From positions 558,001 to 622,000 of the forward strand of contig OY282378.1 in assembly GCA_958295835.1 (NCBI GenBank): a DNA stretch of 64,000 nt, written 5' to 3'. The position numbers were made by a program, and so were the translations under genes. Each line of letters begins with the position of its first letter. Position 1 is the first letter of the stretch. This document shows, piece after piece, positions 47,323 to 55,042 of this stretch. The stretch comes from an uncultured Gammaproteobacteria bacterium (GTDB lineage: Bacteria; Pseudomonadota; Gammaproteobacteria; HK1). Under the pieces are notes generated by a model. The model searched no databases. It was not told the DNA's origin and worked only from the letters and a program-made list of their open reading frames with translations.

Positions 47323-47592
47323 GTGACCGTACCGGGCGCCCACTTCATCCAGGAGGATTCCCCGCACGAGATCGGGCAGGCGGTTGCCGTCTTCGTGCAG
47401 CGCATCGCCGAACCGCACGCCACTCCCAATGCGCTGCCCACGGACCTTGCCGCCGCTTCGCGGAGCCGGCGTTGAACGATCGGATACCCCCTCTGGTGGA
47501 AATGGAGACATACTGCTTCAGCCAACTGCATGAGGCGGCCATCCGCGGCCTGACTTGAGCAAATCACCCTCCGGGATTCCCGGGGCGGTTCA
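47323..47592. repeat. dehalogenase-tail/IS3-end repeat, copy B
   Basis: Second copy of the unit at 44880-45151, in the same orientation, containing the last 50 codons of the dehalogenase (plus strand, no start) and the IS3-type end. It interrupts the HEPN gene on its left. The two copies bracket the HEPN / 131-aa / ImmA-like module. Confidence 0.8.
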
Positions 47593-47652
47593 CATATCGC
47601 AATCCAGAGATGCGTCAGTACTGCTTGGCCGCGCCGACCTGGGCCGGTTCCC

Positions 47653-49854
47653 CTACCAGCGCAGCTCGTACCGCGCTCCAATCGCCGCGTCGTCCTCTCC
47701 CGGGCGGTGCCCCGCGTCGGCCGTGTAGCTCGCGCCGAAGGCAATCTTCCCCGTCCCGAGCTCCCGCTCGTGCTGTGCCCCGATCCGCACCGCGCGCGCT
47801 TCCGGACGCAGCCCGATGCGTGCCGTGTCGTAGATCCACCCGCCGGCGACGGTGCGTCCCACCGGACGCTTGAAGTTCGCGCGTCCGCTTTCCGCGCGTA
47901 GCGGCTGCTCGATGCGGAGTTGCGTCCGGTGCCGGTCGCCTGCATGCGCGAGCGCGACGTGATGTTGGGAATAGAGCCCCTTCGCCTCCTGGAGGATCCC
48001 GTCGCTACGCATCAATCCGCCTGCGAGCGTCGTGCTCACCGCCACCGACCAACCCTTCCCGGCGTCGGCCGCATCGCCGAGGCGCATCCGCTTTGCGTAG
48101 TTCGCGAACGTGAGCACGTGCCGGGAACCGTCGTCGAATGCTCCGGCGCCGGCGCCGCCGCCGGCGACCGCGCCGTGTTCCAGCACCGCGCCCGCGCGCC
48201 ATCCTCCGTCCTTGCCGCCCAGCGAGAGGCCCGACGAGGTGACCTGTCCGCTCGTGTCGGCTGCGAAGGCGTACCGCACCTCGGCCGAGCCCTCGCTCCA
48301 GGGCAGGGCGGCCCTCAGCGAGTCCGCCCAATGGAGGCCCTGCCATGCCACCGGCGCCTCTTCCGCCCCTTCCCCGAAGCTCGGGATCACCGTCCCCTCG
48401 TCGCTTCCCAGGGACACCATGTCCCCCAGCCGCGTCCAGAACGGGGCGTTCCGGTCGTCGAACGACGCGATTTCGACGTTGCCGAGTCGGCGGCGCAGAT
48501 CTCCCCATGCCGGCGATCCTCTGAACCCCGTCCCCTCGACCGATGCGGTCCGGTCCCCGCTCCCCGTGGACAGGCTCCCCACCGGACGGGTCGCCTTATC
48601 GAGGTTCATCAGCCCCCGTCCCAGCTCCGAGGAGAGCTCGCAGGCGTTGCGGTCGCCGTCGGTGTCCAGGTGCAGCGGGCACTGCCCTCCGACACTGACC
48701 GGGTCCGGAGTCACGTCCGCCGTGTCGAGCACGCGCGCGAGCACCTCGTGGTTCGCCATCTGCCCCCGGAAGTAATGCTTGACCACTGCCAGCCCGCCCG
48801 TCACCACCGGTGCGGCGAACGACGTTCCATGCAATCCGGTCCTGTATCCTCGTCCGTTCGGTCCCCAGGACGCCACCAGCATGTCCGTCCCCGGAGCGGC
48901 CAGGCACCACTTCGCCGCGATCCCGCACCGGTTGCTGAAGTCGGCGATGCGCCCCTCGGAGTCTGTTGCGACGACTGCCACACTGTGGTCGCGCAGCTCG
49001 GGGATGTGCGCCATCGCCCCCGCCTGCACGGACGGGGAGTTCGCCCGCAGCCTGTTTCTCACGCAGAGTGATCCCACCCCGGGGGTGCTCGGCGTGCATC
49101 GTCTCTCGTTGCTGTTGCCGGCGGCCCATACGAGGAGCGCCCTGTCTCCCGCGTCTCTCGTCCCTTGTGCGAGCGTCGCGATGGTCTGTCCAAGGCTTTC
49201 CCTGAGCTCGCTTTCCGTGTACGACTCGACGAGCCCTTCGTACCCGAAGCTCATGTTGATGATGTCCGGCCCCCCCTGTGAAGTCAGGGCTCGCGCCGCC
49301 AGGGTTTCGGCGTCCGCGTTTTCTCCCGCGAGCTGGCTGGTCGTCACCGGAGTGTAGGGAAGGAACGGATCCGTGGTGCCGAGGGTGATGCCGATCATGT
49401 GCAGCCGGACGCCCCACGCGATGCCGTAGAAGTCGAATGCCCGCACGCGCGGGCTCGCCGGCACGCCGGTGGGGTCCAGTTGCGCCGCGATGACGCTGGC
49501 CACGGCCGTTCCGTGGCTGAACTCGTCGCCGGATTCGTCGCCCGCGTCCGGATCGTACATCCTGTCTTCCGACGTTCTGCTCCTGTCGAACTCCCAGTGT
49601 TCCTGGTCGATCCCCGTGTCGATGACGGTCACCTTCACGCCCTGGCCCGGTGCCTCCCCCGGGAAACGGCTGAAGATCCGTCCATATGCGGTGTGGGCCT
49701 TCACTGCGTTCCCGTAGGCGGTCTGCTCCGGCACTTCACTGCGCACTAACGAGCTGATCGAGCCTCCCCCGCCCCCGCAGCCGCCGAGCACCGTCGCCGC
49801 CGTGACGACCGCCGTCGTTGCGAGCCTCGGGTGCCTCATCGTTTTCCTTCCCAT
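47653..49854 (-). CDS. S8 subtilase with lipobox and C-terminal beta-barrel (autotransporter-like)
   Basis: 733 residues. The N-terminal TTAVVTAATVLGGCGGGG is a lipoprotein signal with lipobox LGGC. The peptidase domain has Asp in VTVIDTGIDQEH, His in EFSHGTAVASVIA, the oxyanion Asn in VWAAGNSNERR and the nucleophile Ser in LHGTSFAAPVV. From about residue 440 onward beta-rich repeats end in IGARYELRW, whose terminal aromatic residue is typical of outer-membrane barrels. Likely a surface-displayed or released protease. The start is ATG 49854 or 49839; both have purine-rich sites. It overlaps a small lipoprotein gene upstream by 19 bases. Confidence 0.88.
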   Translation of the reverse strand: MGRKTMRHPRLATTAVVTAATVLGGCGGGGGSISSLVRSEVPEQTAYGNAVKAHTAYGRIFSRFPGEAPGQGVKVTVIDTGIDQEHWEFDRSRTSEDRMYDPDAGDESGDEFSHGTAVASVIAAQLDPTGVPASPRVRAFDFYGIAWGVRLHMIGITLGTTDPFLPYTPVTTSQLAGENADAETLAARALTSQGGPDIINMSFGYEGLVESYTESELRESLGQTIATLAQGTRDAGDRALLVWAAGNSNERRCTPSTPGVGSLCVRNRLRANSPSVQAGAMAHIPELRDHSVAVVATDSEGRIADFSNRCGIAAKWCLAAPGTDMLVASWGPNGRGYRTGLHGTSFAAPVVTGGLAVVKHYFRGQMANHEVLARVLDTADVTPDPVSVGGQCPLHLDTDGDRNACELSSELGRGLMNLDKATRPVGSLSTGSGDRTASVEGTGFRGSPAWGDLRRRLGNVEIASFDDRNAPFWTRLGDMVSLGSDEGTVIPSFGEGAEEAPVAWQGLHWADSLRAALPWSEGSAEVRYAFAADTSGQVTSSGLSLGGKDGGWRAGAVLEHGAVAGGGAGAGAFDDGSRHVLTFANYAKRMRLGDAADAGKGWSVAVSTTLAGGLMRSDGILQEAKGLYSQHHVALAHAGDRHRTQLRIEQPLRAESGRANFKRPVGRTVAGGWIYDTARIGLRPEARAVRIGAQHERELGTGKIAFGASYTADAGHRPGEDDAAIGARYELRW

Positions 49855-50102
49855 TCCTCCTCCTCCTCCTGCTTCTGCTGCCCGGGTTCGACTTCATTCA
49901 CCACCCGGCAGCGGTGCCCCAGCCCCATGATCGACTTGCACCCTGCCGGTGTGCCGTCGTCGGCTTCATCGCACCGCTCGCACTCGACGACGACCAGCTT
50001 CCGCCCCCCTCCCTCGTCGCCTTGCGCGGTGCACCCGGCCTGTACCGGCAGCGTCACCGGAATCATGCATGTTGCGGCGGCCGTCAACGCTTCTTTCCAC
50101 AT
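49836..50102 (-). CDS. small cysteine-rich lipoprotein-like protein
   Basis: 88 residues from ATG 50102, preceded by GAGGTG. The start ALTAAATCMIPVTLPVQAGC looks like a signal peptide with a lipobox ending at Cys24. The mature part has a VECERCDEAD motif, further Cys residues and a very acidic Glu-rich C-terminus. Not recognised. It overlaps the subtilase start, so it is probably co-translated and could be a chaperone, inhibitor or accessory factor of the protease (inference). Confidence 0.5.
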   Translation of the reverse strand: MWKEALTAAATCMIPVTLPVQAGCTAQGDEGGGRKLVVVECERCDEADDGTPAGCKSIMGLGHRCRVVNEVEPGQQKQEEEEEWEGKR

Positions 50103-50305
50103 CGTGGAGTCACCTCGTTCCGGTGGCCGCCCCCGCATTTCGCAGCGGGCGTCTCGGGATCGATCGCCGCCGGCGGGTACTCGTCCTGAAAACGTCCCGT
50201 TCCCGGATCGGCAAGGCTGGCGGAGCGAACCGGCCGCGCGTCGAAATGCGGATCGCGACGCCGGCGCTGCTCGCCCGGTATCCTCTCGGATGGTTTGCGC
50301 GCGGT

Positions 50306-50707
50306 TCAGATCTCGCGCGAGCCGGTCTCGATCAGCTCGACCTTGTAGCCGTCCGGATCCTCCACGAATGCGATCACCGTGTTCCCGCCCTTGACCGGTC
50401 CCGGCTCGCGGGTGACGTTGCCGCCCGCGGCTCGGATCCGCTCGCAGGTCTCGGTCACGTCGTCCACCCCCAGCGCGATGTGCCCGTACGCGGTGCCGAG
50501 GTCGTAGTCCGACACGCCGTAGTTGCAGGTCAGCTCGATCTCGGCCTGGCCGTTCCGGTTGCCGCCCCCGAACCCGACGAAGGCGAGGTCGTACTTCTGG
50601 TCCGGGCGCTCGGTGGTGCGCAGCAGGTCCATCCCGACGACCTTGGTGTAGAAGTCGATGGAGCGCTGCATGTCGCCCACCCGGAGCATCGTGTGCAGAA
50701 GCTGCAT
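50306..50707 (-). CDS. gloA: lactoylglutathione lyase (glyoxalase I)
   Basis: 133 residues, the size of bacterial Glo[21 protein letters not shown] and [14 protein letters not shown] carry the metal-binding His residues, with Glu in [12 protein letters not shown] and in DGYKVELIE. It isomerises the methylglyoxal-glutathione hemithioacetal in the cytoplasm. The ATG at 50707 has GGGAGAAA upstream. It stands alone. Confidence 0.95.
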   Translation of the reverse strand: MQLLHTMLRVGDMQRSIDFYTKVVGMDLLRTTERPDQKYDLAFVGFGGGNRNGQAEIELTCNYGVSDYDLGTAYGHIALGVDDVTETCERIRAAGGNVTREPGPVKGGNTVIAFVEDPDGYKVELIETGSREI

Positions 50708-50868
50708 GTCCGTTTCTCCCTGGATGAAGACGCGGCAGGATAGGCCAACCGGCGAGCGGATCGCCAGCCCGCCATCGCCCGTCGGGTTGCGCCCGCTACG
50801 CCCGAAAACGGTCGGGCAGGTGGCCGGCAGCGCCGGCGCCCGCGGGCCGGAGGATCCGATCCCCGGCG

Positions 50869-51066
50869 CTACCGCCGCTCCATCACCACCAGCGCATCGG
50901 CTGCGGCTGCGGTTGCCCCTGCGCCCTCGTCGCCCCCGATGAGGGGGTTGATCTCGACTTCGTGGACACCGTGGAGCTGGAGCGAGGTCTTTCCGGGGGT
51001 GAACGGCGTCTCGGTTCGGGCGATCCCGACGACGGCGGTCCTGCCCGAGAGTCGCTTCATGCTCAT
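50869..51066 (-). pseudogene. chimeric scrap: thiolase N-terminus joined to CoA-ligase C-terminus
   Basis: From ATG 51066 the frame reads [16 protein letters not shown], like the opening of SCP-x-type thiolases, then within a few residues switches to [16 protein letters not shown] and [10 protein letters not shown], the C-terminal strand of ATP-grasp subunits of ADP-forming acyl-CoA ligases. The 66-residue product cannot be functional. It looks like a deletion joining two acyl-CoA genes. The rest of 50708-51206 contains nothing I can support. Confidence 0.45.
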
Positions 51067-51206
51067 GCCCTGCGAAGAGGTCGCGGGGATGCACCCGATG
51101 AAGCGCATCGTCATGTGGGGGCGGCAACCGTGACGCCGAACCACAACCCGCCCGCGCCGATCTGTACCATCATGCCCCGGAGCTTTCCCCGCACGGTACG
51201 ACCGTC

Positions 51207-51980
51207 ATGCCGCTATTTCTGGACAAAGTCATCACCCTGCTCGCCCTGCCACTCGGGACGGCCGTCGGCGCGGGGTTGCTCGCGCTCGCTGCGCTCGTGC
51301 TCGGCTGGCGCCGCATCGCGGGCGGGCTGCTTGCGTTCGCGATCGTCTGGCTCTGGGGCTGGTCGACGCCGCTCGCCACCAGGGCCATCATCGGTCCGCT
51401 GACGGATCCATACCCGACCCGGAGTGCGGAAACGTCGCCTGCCGCGGACGCGATCGTGCTGCTCGGTGGCGGTATCACACCGATCCGGGGTGAGATGCCC
51501 TACCCCAATCTGGCCGCCTCCACGGATCGGATCTGGCACGCCGCCCGCCTGTATCATGTCGGCAAGGCACCTCTGATCATCGTCTCCGCCGGGAACGTTT
51601 GGGGCGGTCCGAGACGGCAATCGAAGGCGGAGGCCATGCGGATGCTGCTCGATGCGCTCGGGGTGCCGGACGATGCGATCGTGACCGAGGGCCGCAGCCG
51701 CAACACCCGGCAAAACGCCTTGTTCACCGCGGAACTCGCCGAGAGCCGGGAAATCAGGCGGGTGTTGCTGACCACCTCGGCCTGGCACATGCGGCGCGCC
51801 GAGGCCGCCTTCAGGCGCACCGGGCTCGACGTGATCCCGGCCGCGACCGACATGTCCTCCTCTTCTTTTCACCCCGGGATTTTCGGGTTCTTCCCAGGGG
51901 CCAACCATCTGTGGTTCAACTCCACACTGTTCAAGGAATACCTCGGTTATCTGATCTACCGTCTCCGCGACTGGGCTTGA
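51207..51980 (+). CDS. YdcF/ElyC/SanA-type DUF218 protein
   Basis: 257 residues. Two N-terminal membrane helices (about 8-30 and 36-55), then a periplasmic or cytoplasmic DUF218 domain: ADAIVLLGGGITPIRG, RIWHAARLYHVGKAPLIIVSAG, EGRSRNTRQNA and LLTTSAWHMRRAEAAFRR are the conserved blocks. Relatives affect envelope precursor metabolism. Separated by 15 bases from the next gene, which may be co-transcribed. Confidence 0.9.
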   Translation: MPLFLDKVITLLALPLGTAVGAGLLALAALVLGWRRIAGGLLAFAIVWLWGWSTPLATRAIIGPLTDPYPTRSAETSPAADAIVLLGGGITPIRGEMPYPNLAASTDRIWHAARLYHVGKAPLIIVSAGNVWGGPRRQSKAEAMRMLLDALGVPDDAIVTEGRSRNTRQNALFTAELAESREIRRVLLTTSAWHMRRAEAAFRRTGLDVIPAATDMSSSSFHPGIFGFFPGANHLWFNSTLFKEYLGYLIYRLRDWA

Positions 51981-51995
51981 GCGTGCCCGGAACCG

Positions 51996-54857
51996 ATGAG
52001 GCTCGATGCGCAAGCGGTCATCGTGGGCGGCGGCGTCATGGGCGTCTCGCTCGCCTACCACCTGACCCGGCGCGGCTGGCGTGACGTCGTGCTCGTGGAG
52101 AAGAGCGAGCTGACCGCGGGCTCGACATGGCACGCGGCCGGGCTCTGCACCCACTTCGCGCACCACCCCACGATCATGGCGATGCGCGCGGCCTCGGTGC
52201 GCCTGTACCGGGACATGCTGCCGGCCGAGACCGGTGAGACGACCGGGTTTCATCCCTGCGGGGCGCTTCGCGTCACCCGCTCGGCCGAGCGGATGGCCGA
52301 GTTCCGCCACGTGCAGGGGCTTGGACAGTTCGTTGGCCACGAATTCCGCATCCTCACCCCCGAGGCGCTGGCCCGGGTCTATCCCCTGGCGCGTATGGAC
52401 GGGCTGCTCGGGGCGATCCACGAGCCGGACGACGGGCACGTCGATCCGACCCTGGCCACCCACGCACTCGCGGCGGGGGCGCGCTCCCGAGGCGCCGAGA
52501 TCCGGCGCCACGCGCCGGTGCGGGCGATCGAGCGCGCCGCCTCGGGCGCGTGGACGGTGCATACCGACCGGGACGCGATCCGGTGCCGGCACGTGGTCAA
52601 CGCGGCGGGTACCTGGTGCCGGGAGATCGGCGCGATGATGGGGGCGGAGCTGCCGGTGGTGCCGATGCTGCACCAGTACCTCGTCACCGCCGGGGTCCCG
52701 GAGATTGCCGAACGTGCCGCCACCGGCGAGCCGGAGCTGCCGGTCATCCGCGACCCGGAGGAGAGCTGGTACCTGCGCCAGGAGCGCGACGGGTTCATCC
52801 TCGGCCCCTACGAGGCGGACGGCCGCCCGTGGGGCGTGGATGGCGTGCCGTCCGGATTCGGCATGGAGCTCCTGCCGCCGGAGCTGGACCGGATCGAATC
52901 CATCGCCGCGCTGGCCATGGAGCGGGTGCCGGCGCTGGCGCGGGCCGGCGTCAAGACCGTCGTGCACGGGCCGATCACGTTCACGCCGGACGCGAACCCG
53001 CTCATCGGGCCGGCCTTCGGGCTCGACGACGCCTGGCTGCTGACCGGATCGAGCATGGGGGTGATGGAAGGCGGCGGCGCCGGGCGCTTCCTCGCCGACT
53101 GGATGGTCGACGGCGCCCCGCCGATGGACGCGCTGGCCGTGGACCCCCGGCGCTTCGGCGCTTGGGCGGCGGACCGCGACTACCGTGTCGCCAAGGCGGT
53201 GGAGTGCTTCGGTCTCCAGTTCGGGATGCACTATCCCTTCGAGGAACGCCCGGCCGGCCGTCCCCGGCGGACGACGCCGATCTACCCGATCCAGGCGGCG
53301 CAAGGCGCCGTGTTCGGCTGTGCGTACGGCTGGGAGCGGCCGAACTGGTTCGCGCGCGGCCCTGGGCCGGCAGGGAACGGGCCGCACGATGCGCGACCTG
53401 CCTTCGGGCGCTCCGAGTCGGCGGAGAATGGATCGCGCGAGACGCCGTCCACTTTCGGGCGTCCCGTGTCGGCAGGGAACGGATCGCGCGAGACGCCGCC
53501 CACCCTCGGGCGTTCCGAGCCGGCGGAGAATGGATCGCGCGAGACGCCGTCCACCTTCGGGCGTTCCGAGCCGGCAGAGGATGGACCGCACGATGCGCCA
53601 CCCACCTTCGGGCGCCCTGCCTGGCGAGCGACGGTCGCGGCCGAGTGCCGGGCGGTGCGCGACCGGGTCGGCCTCGTGGACCTCTCCGCATTCTCGAAGT
53701 TCGAGATCGCCGGGGCGGACGCGCCCGCCTTCATGGAGCGCCTGGGGGCGAACCGCCCGCCGCGGGCGGTCGGCCGGATCGGCATCACCCACGCCCTGAC
53801 CGGAGCCGGCGGCGTCGCCTCGGAGTTCACCGTCACCCGGTTCGCGGCGGACCGTTATTACCTCACCAGCGCCGCGGCGGCGGAGCGCCACGACGAGGAC
53901 CTCCTCCTCCGGCACGCCGCGTCGTTCGCCGACGTGCGCGTGGCCAACCGCACCGAGCATCTCGGCATCCTGGGACTCATGGGTCCGGAGGCCCGCACGG
54001 TGCTCGGCGCCCTCACCGATACGGATCTGGACGACGAGGCGTTCCCGTGGCTTTCGGCGCGTACGCTACGGGTCGGTACGGTGGAGGCGGGCACGGCGCG
54101 GGCCGGTGCGGTCGAGGTGCGGGCGTTGCGCGTGTCTTACGCGGGGGAATGCGGATGGGAGCTGCACGTCGCGATGGCGGATCTCCCGGCCCTGCACGAG
54201 GCGCTGCGCAAGGCCGGCGCCGCCGTGGGCCTCCGGCCCTTCGGCGCATATGCGCTGAACTCACTGCGCCTGGAGAAGGGTTACCGAGCATGGGGCGCCG
54301 ACCTCACCACCGAGCGCACGCCGCTCGAAGCGGGGCTCGATCACCTCGTGCGCACCGAGGGTCGGGAGTTCCCCGGCCGCGAGGCGCTGCTCTCCCACGC
54401 CGCGAGCCCGTCCGCGTGGCGCATGGTGCTGCTCTCCGTCGAGCCGGACGGCGATGCCGATCCCTTCTACGCCCACACCGTTTGGCGGGACGGACAGGCG
54501 ATCGGCATCGTGACCTCCGCCGCCCCCGGGCATCGCACCGGCACGGTGCTCGCCCTCGCCTACCTGCGTTCGGAGGCGGAATCCCGGGAACGCGGGCTTC
54601 CCGCCCGCAACGACAGCCGCGACGGCCCGCCGGATGCGTATGGTCGCGGTGGCGCATCGGAGCAGGACGCGGGGTCCTGGGAACGCGGACGCCCCGGCGG
54701 CATGGACGACCGCGGCGACGTACCGGTGTCGGGAAAATATGGAGGAGACGGCGCGCTGGAGATCTCGATCCTCGGACGCCGGCACTCCGCTCGGGTGCTC
54801 ACCGAACCGCCCTACGACCCGGCCGATATGAGGTTGCGAGGCACGACCGGAAGGTGA
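51996..54857 (+). CDS. FAD oxidoreductase-GcvT fusion (dimethylglycine/sarcosine dehydrogenase family) with in-frame insertions
   Basis: 953 residues. Residues 1 to about 380 are a DAO-type FAD domain (AVIVGGGVMGVSLAYHLTRR, the GSTWHAAGL segment with the flavin-linked His, GPITFTPDANPLIG). The rest contains FAO_M, GcvT and GcvT C-terminal barrels (VGLVDLSAFSKFEI, YAGECGWELHV, LRLEKGYRAWGADLT). Enzymes of this architecture oxidatively demethylate dimethylglycine or sarcosine and hand the methyl to tetrahydrofolate. Relatives are about 810 residues; the excess comes from five 17-residue tandem repeats (residues about 456-540) and a 60-residue Gly/Arg/Asp-rich insert near 860-920. The frame stays open through both. 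ATG 51996 has a weak ribosome site. Confidence 0.85.
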   Translation: MRLDAQAVIVGGGVMGVSLAYHLTRRGWRDVVLVEKSELTAGSTWHAAGLCTHFAHHPTIMAMRAASVRLYRDMLPAETGETTGFHPCGALRVTRSAERMAEFRHVQGLGQFVGHEFRILTPEALARVYPLARMDGLLGAIHEPDDGHVDPTLATHALAAGARSRGAEIRRHAPVRAIERAASGAWTVHTDRDAIRCRHVVNAAGTWCREIGAMMGAELPVVPMLHQYLVTAGVPEIAERAATGEPELPVIRDPEESWYLRQERDGFILGPYEADGRPWGVDGVPSGFGMELLPPELDRIESIAALAMERVPALARAGVKTVVHGPITFTPDANPLIGPAFGLDDAWLLTGSSMGVMEGGGAGRFLADWMVDGAPPMDALAVDPRRFGAWAADRDYRVAKAVECFGLQFGMHYPFEERPAGRPRRTTPIYPIQAAQGAVFGCAYGWERPNWFARGPGPAGNGPHDARPAFGRSESAENGSRETPSTFGRPVSAGNGSRETPPTLGRSEPAENGSRETPSTFGRSEPAEDGPHDAPPTFGRPAWRATVAAECRAVRDRVGLVDLSAFSKFEIAGADAPAFMERLGANRPPRAVGRIGITHALTGAGGVASEFTVTRFAADRYYLTSAAAAERHDEDLLLRHAASFADVRVANRTEHLGILGLMGPEARTVLGALTDTDLDDEAFPWLSARTLRVGTVEAGTARAGAVEVRALRVSYAGECGWELHVAMADLPALHEALRKAGAAVGLRPFGAYALNSLRLEKGYRAWGADLTTERTPLEAGLDHLVRTEGREFPGREALLSHAASPSAWRMVLLSVEPDGDADPFYAHTVWRDGQAIGIVTSAAPGHRTGTVLALAYLRSEAESRERGLPARNDSRDGPPDAYGRGGASEQDAGSWERGRPGGMDDRGDVPVSGKYGGDGALEISILGRRHSARVLTEPPYDPADMRLRGTTGR
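53362..53616 (+). repeat. five 51-bp in-frame tandem repeats inside the flavoprotein gene
   Basis: Successive units encode variants of GRSESAENGSRETPSTF (17 residues): the first and last units carry GPHDA in place of GSRET. The array sits between GWERPNWF and the conserved WRATVAAECRAVRDRVGLVD, a place where relatives have a short Pro-rich loop. Period 51 keeps the frame. It is not a CRISPR: there are no spacers. Confidence 0.85.
54592..54608. repeat. palindromic repeat inside a coding insertion
   Basis: GCGGGC and GCCCGC pair around TTCCC inside the second insertion of the flavoprotein gene, in a context (GGGAACGCGGGC) like the genome's intergenic palindromes. It suggests that a dispersed repeat has entered the gene in frame. 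Confidence 0.45.
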
Positions 54858-55042
54858 AGGCAGTCCTCGTAGTCACTGCCATGACAGCGGGTACGCCGGC
54901 TCTCCGGAGACAGGAGCCCATGTTCGAGCTTGGCCGGGCATCATCCGTCTTGACCCCTGCGATACCTTGGCGCAAGGTCATTCTGCCAGGGCGACCGAGC
55001 CGGAAGAGCAAGGCTCCGTTCCCTCCCTGCCCGAGACGACCG

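Noticed and set aside
53362..53616. Tandem repeats considered as a CRISPR array
   Set aside because: Units are contiguous 51-bp coding repeats without spacers and lie in frame inside a conserved gene.
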